A stretch of 64,000 nt of DNA from Blasia pusilla (lineage: Eukaryota; Marchantiophyta; Marchantiopsida; Blasiales): assembly GCA_050084515.1 (NCBI GenBank), contig CM114272.1, positions 28,892,001 to 28,956,000 of the forward strand, read 5' to 3'. The first letter of the stretch is position 1. Each line of letters opens with the position of its first letter. The notes beneath the pieces were generated by a model. It saw only the letters and a program-made list of their open reading frames with translations, ran no database searches and was not told the origin of the DNA. Positions 44,401 through 56,400 of this stretch are shown piece after piece. The position numbers and the translations under genes are program-made.

Positions 44401-47400
44401 TCACAAGGTTATGACAGACTGCGACCTCCAGGTTGGACATACAGGATTCTTCCATACAATCAGCTATTACGGAATCAGAAAGGATGTAATATGATCATCC
44501 GCCTCATGGTTTTACCGCTTTCCAGACAAGGAATAACCTGAACATGCAACTCACCTCATGGAAAAGAGCTTCCATTACACCGACTTCCTTCACTTTGTAG
44601 CGCCTCAAACCCTGCAAACGCACCCGGAGACATCGTAAAACAACAAGGAGAATTCCATGTCATGGCATAAGCTGAATCCAGGATATCTTGTCTTTGACAG
44701 AAACTCCAGCAGTGCATGTACTGGGCACTTGCGAGCTGTATTTTAAGTTGCCTTTTGTTCAGGCGAAAGTCACTTGCTGGTTGCACAAAAGTAAACACCT
44801 GCCAAAGACCCTCTGGCGAAGCCTACAAGTAAGCCAATCCATCTTCAAGAAGGGATTGATCTATGGTGATAACCTTGCGCACACAGGTGAAATACTGCAG
44901 GGTTCTGCAGTGAGGTTTCTTTTACTATGTTTCTCACGTGGATGTGTTCAGCTTTGATGTTGCGTTGTAATCTCATCTTGAGTTTCCACGCCAAGGTGTT
45001 TTTGCTAGAGGAAAGTACTAGAATAGTTGGATTCTTAGAACAATATTGTCTTCTTTTGCCGTCTCTTGTTTGGATAAACCATACCTTGGTACTGCAAATG
45101 TTGTAATTTCAAGGGCCATGGGCCTCATGGTTCCCCGTCCTCAATAAACTAGTTCGTTCAGTCCTTAGATGAATCTTCTGTGAAAAAATTTTCTTTGAAT
45201 TGACTGAGTCTATGTTAATGTTATCTATGATGTCTACCACAAAGAAGTTTGAAGTCTAGTTTCCCTGGTTCTCCTTGAATCTCAAGTTTGAACGCTCCCA
45301 ACAATTCCCATTGAAGTTCATCTGAGAATTGTTGAATCACCTGTATCCAACCTGAGAGATGCCGAGGCGAGAACTTGTTCTTGAACTGGCAATTCTGAGT
45401 TTTGAGAACTTTAAGATCCTCATACACATCCAATAGTTTACCTGAACCTCAGTGTGCATAGTACAGTATCATCATTTCCAATGGTTTGGCCAAATCGGAG
45501 CCATGATAATGGAACACAATTGATTGGACAAAGTGAACATCTGAATGATGAAGGAAGAAAATATCAACGCATCATTCATGGACGCATTTCAATGAGATGT
45601 TTATCAAGGAGACTCCTAAAAAGACAGTGGTCAGGAACTTTGCAAGATCCAAGTTTAGTTAAAGATGAGAAAGTCCAAATGTGGCTAGCAAATTTGTGCA
45701 CAGTGACACCTGCACCGAAGACAATTTATAGGTGCATGTGTATACCTGTGAGGTCTTTAACCGTAGTGTCATTCCATGTGGTGTTGTTCGGAAGCACGTC
45801 ATGCAAGACTCTACATAACATGGTGTTGTAAATCATCTACAGTCACAAGTGTCATATGTAAGTCCCTTCCTGCTTGAAGATTGAGTGAGCACTCCACACA
45901 ACATACTGTTGCCGTATGTTAGTCCCTTGATACTCTGAAGACTGCAAGTTTTCTGAGTTTTCTGGTACTTGAGCCAATTGGTCATAACAAATATTGCAAA
46001 AAAAGGGCAGATATCGATCAAGCAAGAAACAAGGGAGACTCGGATTCAAGGCCTCACAAATTATAGTTTTGAGATCGTAAAGATTCGGAACGACGTCTCT
46101 TGATTTTTCAAATAGCACCAGACGATATACTCACCACTTTTAACCACCAATGACGTCCATCTTCGGAAACATCTACACGGGCATGACTATCAAAAAATGA
46201 AACAACTCTGGCGGTGCATCACCAGAGTCCGGTAGTCCTGGCAGGTAATTGAAGCCAAACCTCAAGCTCAGAGCGTGGCGGGTAGCTCATGTAAGCCAGC
46301 CGCACAATACTTGTGAATCTCAATTGTAACTCGTAGCGCCTTAGATCTGATGTAGGAGGAGACAGAGCTGCAGCGAACTTCGCACTCACAAACGGTTGAA
46401 CCAAAGATTAAAACTTGAGATGTGCTTCAGGAGAATTGTGACGATTTCCAGCTTTCTCAGCATTAGCTCTATTCCTTGCACATCAAGGGCTGTCCCTATC
46501 CCAAAGCGGCATTTCTATCGGTTTTTGCCAAATATATAGTCTTACGTCATAAATTCTTCGATCATCAAGCGCAAGCGAAAGATCAATTGAGAGAGTCCTT
46601 CAGAGGTGACTCTTTAAATGAAACCTACGAGGGCCCCCAGAAGCCTAATGGTCGTGACACTGGACTCTGAATGGAGTAGCCCGAGTTCCTATTTTGTCTG
46701 GACTTATTCATATGCTGTTTCAGTGTGTGCTGGATCCGTAGGGGATTCAACTTCTAGAGTCACTGTTGGTAGTCCTGTTTTATTGGACTCGGTTCAGTGT
46801 TTCACTCGGTTTGTCGAATAGTGTCTATGGGGTTGGTGATTCTCGTTCTTAGGTAATGGATTCACAGCTTGCTCAGCCATCAGAGCTTGTGGCCTATTCA
46901 CTCTCACTTCCATTTTGTGTTCTCCTGGATGGGTTTTTCCCATCATCTTTTTATGCTTTAGAATCTTCTCACTTTACATATGACGAGAGGGTTATGCAGT
47001 TATATGTAAAGCTCTCAACTGGAAACACAGCCTGCATTACTATAGCGAGAAAAACCACCTGAATTTTCTCCAATCGAACGAAGTCCAGATCTTTGTCATA
47101 GAAGCCGTGGTAGGAAATGAGTTGCTGAAGAAATGAGATGATTTGGTTCGATTTCCACCTGTCCAGTGCATGCACATGATGTTGGAAATTACCTCTGCAT
47201 TCCTTTCTCTCCCAGCACCCTAGCACCATCCAACCAAGGCGCGGATCTATGGTTGCAAGGCTACCTCAGGCACCACTTAATGATCGGACTCTCTCACAAG
47301 AAGGTAGCTGGTATGCAAGAACAATTCACAATCCATTGAAGGGAGGTGGTAAGCAAGAACAACTCAGAATCAACTCTATGGGAAACTTAAACTTCATGTT

Positions 47401-50400
47401 TTCTCCCTCTGTATAATATCTAGGATAAGAGAGCTCGTACTTATCAGGTTGGAGAAGGTTGATGTCCCGAAAGAAAAGGATCAGATTCTTTCCGTCTTTT
47501 GGTAGAAAAAGCTTGCCACCATCTGCAACTAATGAAACACTGCACGCCAAATTGAGCCTCTCCACGATGTCTGAAACACTGGTCTGTGAGCTGTGAACCA
47601 TTGAAACCCGATAGTATCTTCAGTGCTTAGGCCCCCCCCAGAGGGATGCCTACCCTGCATTCCTAACGTGTTGAAGAAAATGGCTTTCTACCTTTGAGAA
47701 TCTATGGATCAGGATCCCACAAGGTATCAGTGTTCCTGTAGAATCGAGACACCTCAAAATGATTTTCACTTTTGCCTCCGCATTTCACCTTGCGTGACTG
47801 CAAATACTTATTCGTGGGAGTGAAGACTCTAGTCATTGAACTTGCCTGCAATGGAACGTTATCACAGTCGTGGATGTCAACCTGCTGAAACAGTATTCCA
47901 ACAGCGTGCACTTCCCGCATTGTTCAGGTCCGACCTGTGTGTGACAGAAAGTATTTGCATGGATACCTTCTTGTCAAACAAGACTTCGTACATGAAATAT
48001 GAAAACAAGCGAGATTCAACACTCCCAGAGATCATTACGGCCTCTACAGATATGACTCGTTTTTTTTCTGGTCATTGAGACTATCCACGTGTCCTCCAAC
48101 ACGTGGATAGTTTGGTAATTTAATAATATTTCCCCCCTCTCAGGGCCGCACACTAGTTTAGGGTTGGAAAAAAAATCTTCTACTTCCGCTCTAGATTGCA
48201 TTCAAGAAACCTTTTGGAATGCACAGAGAGTAGATACAATCCATTCTGCAGGGGTATCTGCTTTGACGTTGGATGCATCAATTGTGCCAATTTCGATATA
48301 AGGATAAACGACGTGGATATGATTTCTGAGAGGATAAGTCAAAGTCATTACCAGTATGAAGGGTTGAGAATATGCAATCCACGACCAGATAAATGCTGCA
48401 GCCTGTGCCATACTTTCAACAGGAATCATGGATACGGACGAATTTTTGGGGGCTTCCGCATTCTTTGGTATGTAACGTGGAAGTGCCGGAAGATCGGACC
48501 AAGCGCTCGCCTTGAAGGTGTATCCAGACCAGTCGTGAAGTGCTGCATAAAACTCTACTCGCAAAGCTGGTTCCATATTTGAGCCTAATCCAAGCGCAAG
48601 CCCTCGCAAGTAATCTTGCTTGGACTTGACATCACGCAAGTGTGAAAGAGCATTCTGAATTGTGCCTACCTGCACTCAGTTCAGATGCATGCACTTCAAA
48701 ACGACAGAAAGAGCTTTCATCGTAGCAACATGCCAGTATGGAACGAAAGAGCTCCAGAAAAATGAAAATTTGCAGAAACTGGCACCTTGGATGTGGGAAC
48801 GATATTTGCATGAGAAGTAGCCCAACTGACAGCTCTTTCGAAAGTTGCATTCACGCAGTCCATAGCTTCGACCTTGACCTTGGCATCCTGCATATCCAAT
48901 CATGCCACTACATAGGTGCCTGTCGTAGCCTCGTGATCATAAGTGCACAGCAAATGTGAGAAATAGCTCGTGTGTGTTTCAGGTTTCCAATTCCAACTTC
49001 TTCTTATGAAATACTAAGTATCTAATTTTTGGTTATTCAGATCTGAGTTTGCCCATCATAACTCAAGAAGACTTCTTTCAACCAGAAGATCATAGTGCGA
49101 AAAGGACTTACGAGAGAGCATAGCCAATTCTCAAGGAGTACAGACGTATTGATGTCATCACTAGAAAAGACAATCATGCCTGTTCTGCTGACTGTAGCAG
49201 GTGACGCGAAGTTCAAATTTTCGCACTCAAAAATGAAGTTGACATTGGATCCGAATTGTATTCGCTCCCCACTACAGGATACAGAAGAGCATCACCTGCC
49301 ACTGTTACTTATGCTACACAGCAACAGGTAATCAGCTGTGATTGCATCTATCTGCTAAAACTGATAAAACCGGTGAAGAACTGATGAAAGCAGATCGAAA
49401 TGGAAGAAAGAGTGTGTTAAAATGGAACCTTGGGAGAGTAAGTATCCGGTTATCATCGAGCACTGAATTGAGGGATTCAATCCATTCAGGGTCCACATCC
49501 CCATCGCAGACGATCCAAGACTTGTTTAGTGGTGATTCCTTCGCGACCTGATGAACATTTTGTTGGTCTTTTCTTCTCATCCCCCCCCAGCAGACCAGTA
49601 CTTGTCTTTGGCTATCCCAGAGTAAACTTAAGGCAACTTAATGGATGATCATCACGTCCTCAAAGCTCAGAGCATCAGAGTCCATTTGGAGAACGCGAAA
49701 ATTGAGTCCTTGTGACAACTGAATCCTGATGAAATGGAAGAAGCGAAATTGTTTTAAAACCTTATCCTACTAAGAGTTAGTGAGTACCTTGCGAGCAAGA
49801 CATGTGAGAACTCCATCAAACCATTGCTGTGTATCGAGGTCCATATGTCCCAATAGCTGATGTCTGGAGAGCGCCTATAGAAAGAATCACATGAACACCA
49901 TTTCACAAATTAGTCACACAATCAATCAATTTTAGCTGTTGCTGAGAGTGTCACGAGTCCTAGGTCTGGTCTTACCTTCGGATTAAGAACATGCACTTTG
50001 ACCGTTTGATTGCTTGATCTCCCTAATGCAGTCTGCAGAACTCTCCAGACAGTCGTCTTTCCTGTGCCGGATGGTCCAACAAGACTTACACCTATTCGTT
50101 GATTGCATGCAAGGTGCAGCTGCAATATCTTCTGGACTTGCGGTTCCAGGACCTACATCCCAAGGGCACAAAAAGATTATCATTTCATTCCCCACGTTCG
50201 GGATCCAAGTTTTATTTTTAGGTAGTTGGAAATGTGTATCCTCCTTGGTTCCTGGAAGCCATCACAGAGAATTATAGGTCCCGCATATCATGAAGGAAAG
50301 CTTTTAAGGGAAACAAAAAACCATCTACCTGTTGTTCAAATTATTTACATCAGTCCAAACAAGACACGAAACTTGTAGAGGAACTTCCCTTTACTCCAAA

Positions 50401-53400
50401 TTGAACTATTCTTTAGTTCATGAGTTTTTCATGCAGGGTGTCCTTCGGGTTCAAGGAAGAAATTGGGTATTTAGAAAGGATTCTAAATAGAGGCTGTAGC
50501 CTTTACTTGTTTGGGCTTTAGAAGATGAATACTGATCCCCATGTCTGAGTTCTCGAGGACAGTATTTACGCACAGGACTTTTGGTCTCACTCTGGCAGTT
50601 TGACGCCCTCAATGTGATGTGCACTCACCCAACCTCAGAGTGGCCACCACTCCACCATGTGTGCCCCAAGGAAAGGCTGGAGCCTTGATTTGTCAGTCTT
50701 GCTACATGCTCTATCCTCCTTCCCTAACCTTAAAATTTACCTCACACCCTCCCTAACTCCAACTGCCAGTATGCTCGTGCGATGCACCAATGTCCACATG
50801 AACTAATATCGACCCAACATCTAAAATCTAGTGTGGTTGAATTATAGGTGACTTGATGCACCGGTGTCGCATAGGCAATTATATTTAATTAACCTTGATC
50901 TTGTCATGTTAGGTTTTCTGAAATCTAATGTGATCTAATCATATGTGACTTGGTCTCATTTGCAAGTTTCCTCTTAAATTAACCCTCCTATCCTCAAATA
51001 GTAAAGTATATAGATATACATAGATTTAGACCTGATATCCAGGACACTGAACTAAATCTTCCTACTGCAAAGGGCTCCACTGGAAGTTTCATGCAAGTGT
51101 TTTTTATATATGGTGAATGTCCAGTCTGGACGGAGGTAAATGTTTCCAATACGTAGTACCTGTAATTTCATTTCCTCCAACACAAGCTTGATGGCATTTT
51201 CGAGATCCTCGTAAATCAGATCCATCTTATCCACATCTGGGAAAACATCTGACACGAGTTGCTGAAAGCGTGCACAATCAGAGGGGATAAGTTTGGGTAG
51301 TGTAGTGGCGAGAAGAGCATGGACAATGATACGTTTCTCCATATCTTCAGATACTTTTTCATTCTTCATCAGCTCCTTGTGGAGCAGACATCCACCCATG
51401 CTTAGCACAACTTTCACCGCCCTTAATCCCCAGTCATAGTGATGCTGGGTTGACAGGACCTGCAACCATAGCAACTGTACTGATTAGTGCCACTCAAAAC
51501 ATCTCTCTCCTCTCGACATCAGTATCAGCAAGGAGTGGTCCAGATTGCTTCCATGACTTTTTGCTCGTCTATTTTCTTGCCATAAGTTGCCTTGCTATGC
51601 GTGACTCTAGTAGTTATGTAGGAAGGCTCCTGAACTGAGTCTGAATTTTCATGAAAATTGATGCTTTCTACTAGTCCACTATAAAAGATGTTCCTGATAG
51701 ATACTACAAGATCCTGTACAGCATACGTGGAAGGTGGAACCTTACTTCCTGGGCAAATGAAAAGGCAATTATCAGCTTTTGACCAATAGATTTTGCATCC
51801 CTGAACCCTTCTGATATGAGATTGACCTGCAAAAGCAACCCATTCTAGTGGAATCAATTGCTCCTTCCATCGTGACTCTGGTTAGAGACTTACAAATCTG
51901 CTCCAATTCAGAGCTTGTGCTTTAGATACATCCTTGGCTGTTTGCCCACCAGCTCATTCATAAGATTGTGTAATGTCACGTCTGATGGGAAAGGTTTTCA
52001 GAGTGTCCTTCCATTACGTCTAGTGACCTATGAATTCGTGAAGCCCAAAATGTCAATTTCTCACAGACACTTCTTTGGGGCCAGAAGTAACCTCTCTATA
52101 AATCCCATATTAGAAACCCAGTTTTGGATTAGACCGTTGTGTGCTTTCAAGTCCAAAAGCATGCGACGGTCTAGTATGACTGACGTGTATTTACCAAAGC
52201 ATGGAGTACACAAGGGGTGTAAGACACCTCACCGGGTAGCCTGATCATATAAGGTGTTTTGAGTGTCCAGAGTGCTTCATAAAATGGGCATGGTGAAATT
52301 TAACAACTGTTTAGTGGTCATCTGCTCACCTCGGCGATGAGCTCACTGTTCGGAAGGGTCATTGTCACAGATCGGAATAAGGACTTGAGATTGTCTGGTA
52401 GTTTTGAGCGCCCAGTATATGTCTTTGACTTCGGATTCATTGTTACAAAAATGGCAGCATCATGGTCTACCTTCACCACTTTCCCTAACAAATTGATTGT
52501 CTCCACCTTGTCACGAAGTGCAACCTGGATGACTTGAATCTGCTGCGAAACTGCTGACAGTACGCCCTCTTCTAGCCTGTTAAATTCATCAAAGCATCCC
52601 CATGCTCCAGACTTTAAAATTCCAGTAAAAATTCGTCCCATGCTCTTGAAGTCGAAGTCTCCATCGCAATTGAAAACCAATATCTGCATTTATCCAAGTG
52701 TGACGACAGAACCCAAGCGATTTCAAGATTACATTTTTCACTCTGGAGACAGCATCGCCACCTAATGGATTACTGCCATTAAAAATGGATAAGAATGTCA
52801 CTTAGCTCATTAACGATCAGATACACAGGAAAAGATTTAATTGCAGCTTATTTATAAACAATGAGAGATTATACTGATTAAGTAATGCCTCTCACAGCCT
52901 TCCAACCATGGAATAGCACCCTGGTTGGACGGTGCTGAAGACTAGGATGGATGCTGAAGGAGGAAGAACAGAAAGAAGTACTGTAAGAGAGGAATGAGAC
53001 TCTCACATATAGTGTCAGTGCTTCCCATACGGAGTATTGGTGTGGATCTCCTAATTGTTGAAATTTGTTAATATCTAGTTTAGTCATGCCCTAAAGTAAT
53101 TAGTCAAATACTAACTTAGTTGGATACTAATTTAATTAGCTAGAGATAACTTAGTGTTCCTCTATCTTTTTAGGGCAACCTTGAATTAGGGCAATTCTCG
53201 AGTTAGGGCTAGCCACCATCTGTTATTTAGGGTATGGATCTGTTCAAGAAGATCTAAGGGCCATAAGTGCTCACCCTCATGTATATAATGAGAATATGAT
53301 TGACCAGCAGAAGTATCTCCTTGTACAAAGTCAGAGCTAGCATCAGCTAGACCATCCATGATTTCAGCTTGTACACAATCAGCAAATCAGTCCCTATCTC

Positions 53401-56400
53401 TATTGCCAAATCAGAGCCCTACCATGATGTGACTCTTCTTACTATCTAAGAGATACTAAGAAGGATTCTACTCAGCCACACCTTGCACTCACACTACAGG
53501 TCCTCACATGTCACCAGCTCAGAGATCAGACATGGCTCACCATTGAGCACAAACAATCTCCATCAGCATACTAGACAAAACAAACCTGCCTTCCAATGAG
53601 GCTCTAGCAAGCACAGCAATTAGTCTCAATCTCCTCTTCCTACTCTCTGATCACTCTGCAGCGGGACCAAGAGCCTCAGAGTCCTCACCAAAACTGTGCA
53701 TCTTTGAGAATTGGCTTCTCGCTCTCTAAAGAGAGACATTATATGCATGAGGGTGAGCACTTTCCGGCCCTTGGATCTTCTTGGACAGATCCATACCTAA
53801 ATAACAGATGGTGGCTAGCCCTAACTCGAGAATTGCCCTAATTCAAGGTTACCCTAAAAAGATAGAGGAACACTAAGTTATCTCTAGCTAACTAAATTAG
53901 TATCCAACTAAGTTAGTATTTGACTAACTACTTTTAGGGCATGACTAAACTAGATATTAACAAATTTCAACACTCCCTCTTAATGAGAGTTTAGAGTAAT
54001 GCCCATCATAGATATACACTTTCTATGTTTGTCCTGTGATGAGGTTTTTCTTCACTCTCTTTACAATGTCTAAGCTCCCTCCTAGCATCAGAAGATCATC
54101 AACATACAATGCTATGTACATAGTGGAGTCTAAGGAGTACACTCCTTGATCTGCATTGCTACGTTGGAATCCTTTCCTGATCAGGTAAGCATCCATCTTC
54201 TCATACCAGCATCTAGGTGCTTGCTTTAGGCCATAAAGGGCTTTCTTCAAGAGACACACCTTGCCTGGATGAGTATAACCATCTGGTACCTCCATGTAGA
54301 TCTCCTCTTTCAGTTCTCCATTTAAGAATGCAATCTTCACATCCATCTGTTCCACCTCCCAATTATGTTGAGCTGCTAATGCCAAGAGAACTCTAATGGA
54401 TCCATACCTTGCAACAGGAGCAAAGGTCTCCTGATAGTCTAAACCAGCCTCCTGATTGAAGCCTTTTGCAACCAGACGTGCCTTGTACTTCAAGATCTCA
54501 TTCTTTGGTCCCCTTTTTATTCTGAAGACCCATTTGCAACCAATGGTCTTTCTACCAGGTGGCAAATCTACAAACTCCCATGTCTCATTTTTCTCTAATG
54601 AGACCTTTTCTTCTGCCACAGCCTGCTCCCACTGTTTGAATCATTCCTGCTCATAGCCTCACTCAAAGAGTTGGGCTCTACAACTCCTTCTTCAATAGAA
54701 TGAGCTTCGTTTATCCCCAACCTTTCTACAGGTTTGGAAATTCTTCCAGATCTCCTTTGCTCTGAGATCTCCTTGATCACTCCCTCTGTGGACTCATGTG
54801 CCTCTAGAACTTGCTTGGCTGCACTTCTCCTTTGGTACACCTTCATAGGCTGATCATTTTCAACATGATCTTCCTCTCTTACACCTTGGGTGCAAGTATC
54901 TAATCCTCCACTACATTCTGCAAGTGTATCCTTTGATACTTCCTCCTTATCAGCATCTTGATGTGAGTTCGACACTGCAGGGATGTTTACAGGAGTGACA
55001 ACAGAAGTGATTACTGGCATCACTCTGGTGACCATTGACTCTTTGTGCTCAGAGTCTTTCCAAAAACTCTTCTCATCAAAAGTCACATCATTGCTTCGAA
55101 TTGCCTTGCAGGTTCTAGGATTATACAACATGTATCCTTTCAGCCCTTCTTCATACCCAACAAATATGTACTTGTCAGCCTTTGCATCTAGTTTCCTCCT
55201 TTGTGTATCAGGGGTGAGGCATAGCCAACACAACCAAACACTTTCAATCTAGAAATGTCAGGTTTCTTACCAGACCAGCACTCTTCTGGAGTTACATTCT
55301 TCAAGGCCGCTGTGGGACTGATGTTCCTCAGATAATTCGCTGTCATGATAGCTGCTCCCCAGAATTCTTGACCAAGCTTGGCATGTTGCAACATGCTCAA
55401 GGCTTTCTCTTGCAAGGTTCTATTCAACCTTTCAGCTACTCCATTTTGGTGGGGGCTGTCACGTGCCGTAACATCTTTTAATATCCCCTTGGCTGAGAGA
55501 TATGGTTGAAAGTCTTTACTTGCATATTCTCCTCCTCCATCAGACCTAAGTCTCTTCACTCTTCGTTCAACTTGCCTCTCTGTCATGTTGACAAAGATAA
55601 CAAATTTCTCTAGAACTTGAGCCTTGCTGCTTATCAGGTACACAAAGCTCTTTCTACTCTTGTCGTCCACAAATGACACAAAATAGCGTGCTCCTCCTAG
55701 TGACTTTACAGGCATTGGTCCACACACATCAGAGTGAATCAAGTCCAATAATCTTTCAGACCTGTTAAGTGACCTTCTGGGAGCAGGTGACTTGTGAGCT
55801 TTCCCTTGCACACAAGCCTCACAGAACTCAAGCTTCTGTGACTTCTCAATCTCCACACCACATGACATTCCTTGCAGAGCTCGAATGCTGTGTTCCGATA
55901 GGTGCCCCAATCTGCAATGCCACAGATTCAGCAAGCTCCTATTCTCAGTGAGATTTACCTGCTCCTCTGGATCACATTCCAGCAGTTTGAACAAATTTCC
56001 TTGTACCACTCCTCGGCACAAGACTTTCCCGTTTCTCTCAAGTGTGCAAGTCTGGTTTGAGTTCCAGAAGTGCACATCAATTCCTGCCTCCAATAATTTC
56101 TTAACTGACAACAGATTTTTTATGTAATCTGCAACATATAACACTCCATGCAGCTGCCATTTCATCAATTTGCTTTCATCAGCACTGAAGAAAATAGAAA
56201 CTGAGCCAACCCCTCCCACAGGACTTAACAATCCAGAAGCACTTCTCACGTGATGATTACTTGCTGGTTTTATGTCTGAGAACAACTCCTCTTGATAACA
56301 GACATGTGATGTTGCACCGGAGTCCACCCACCATCCACTGCTCCTCTTGAGATCTTTCTCACACGAGGCCATCATGAAAGAACAACAACTTTCATCAGAT

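Noticed and set aside
45454-45831. 125-codon plus-strand frame
   Set aside because: It overlaps the dynein exon at 45836-45746 in antisense and does not resemble a protein family.
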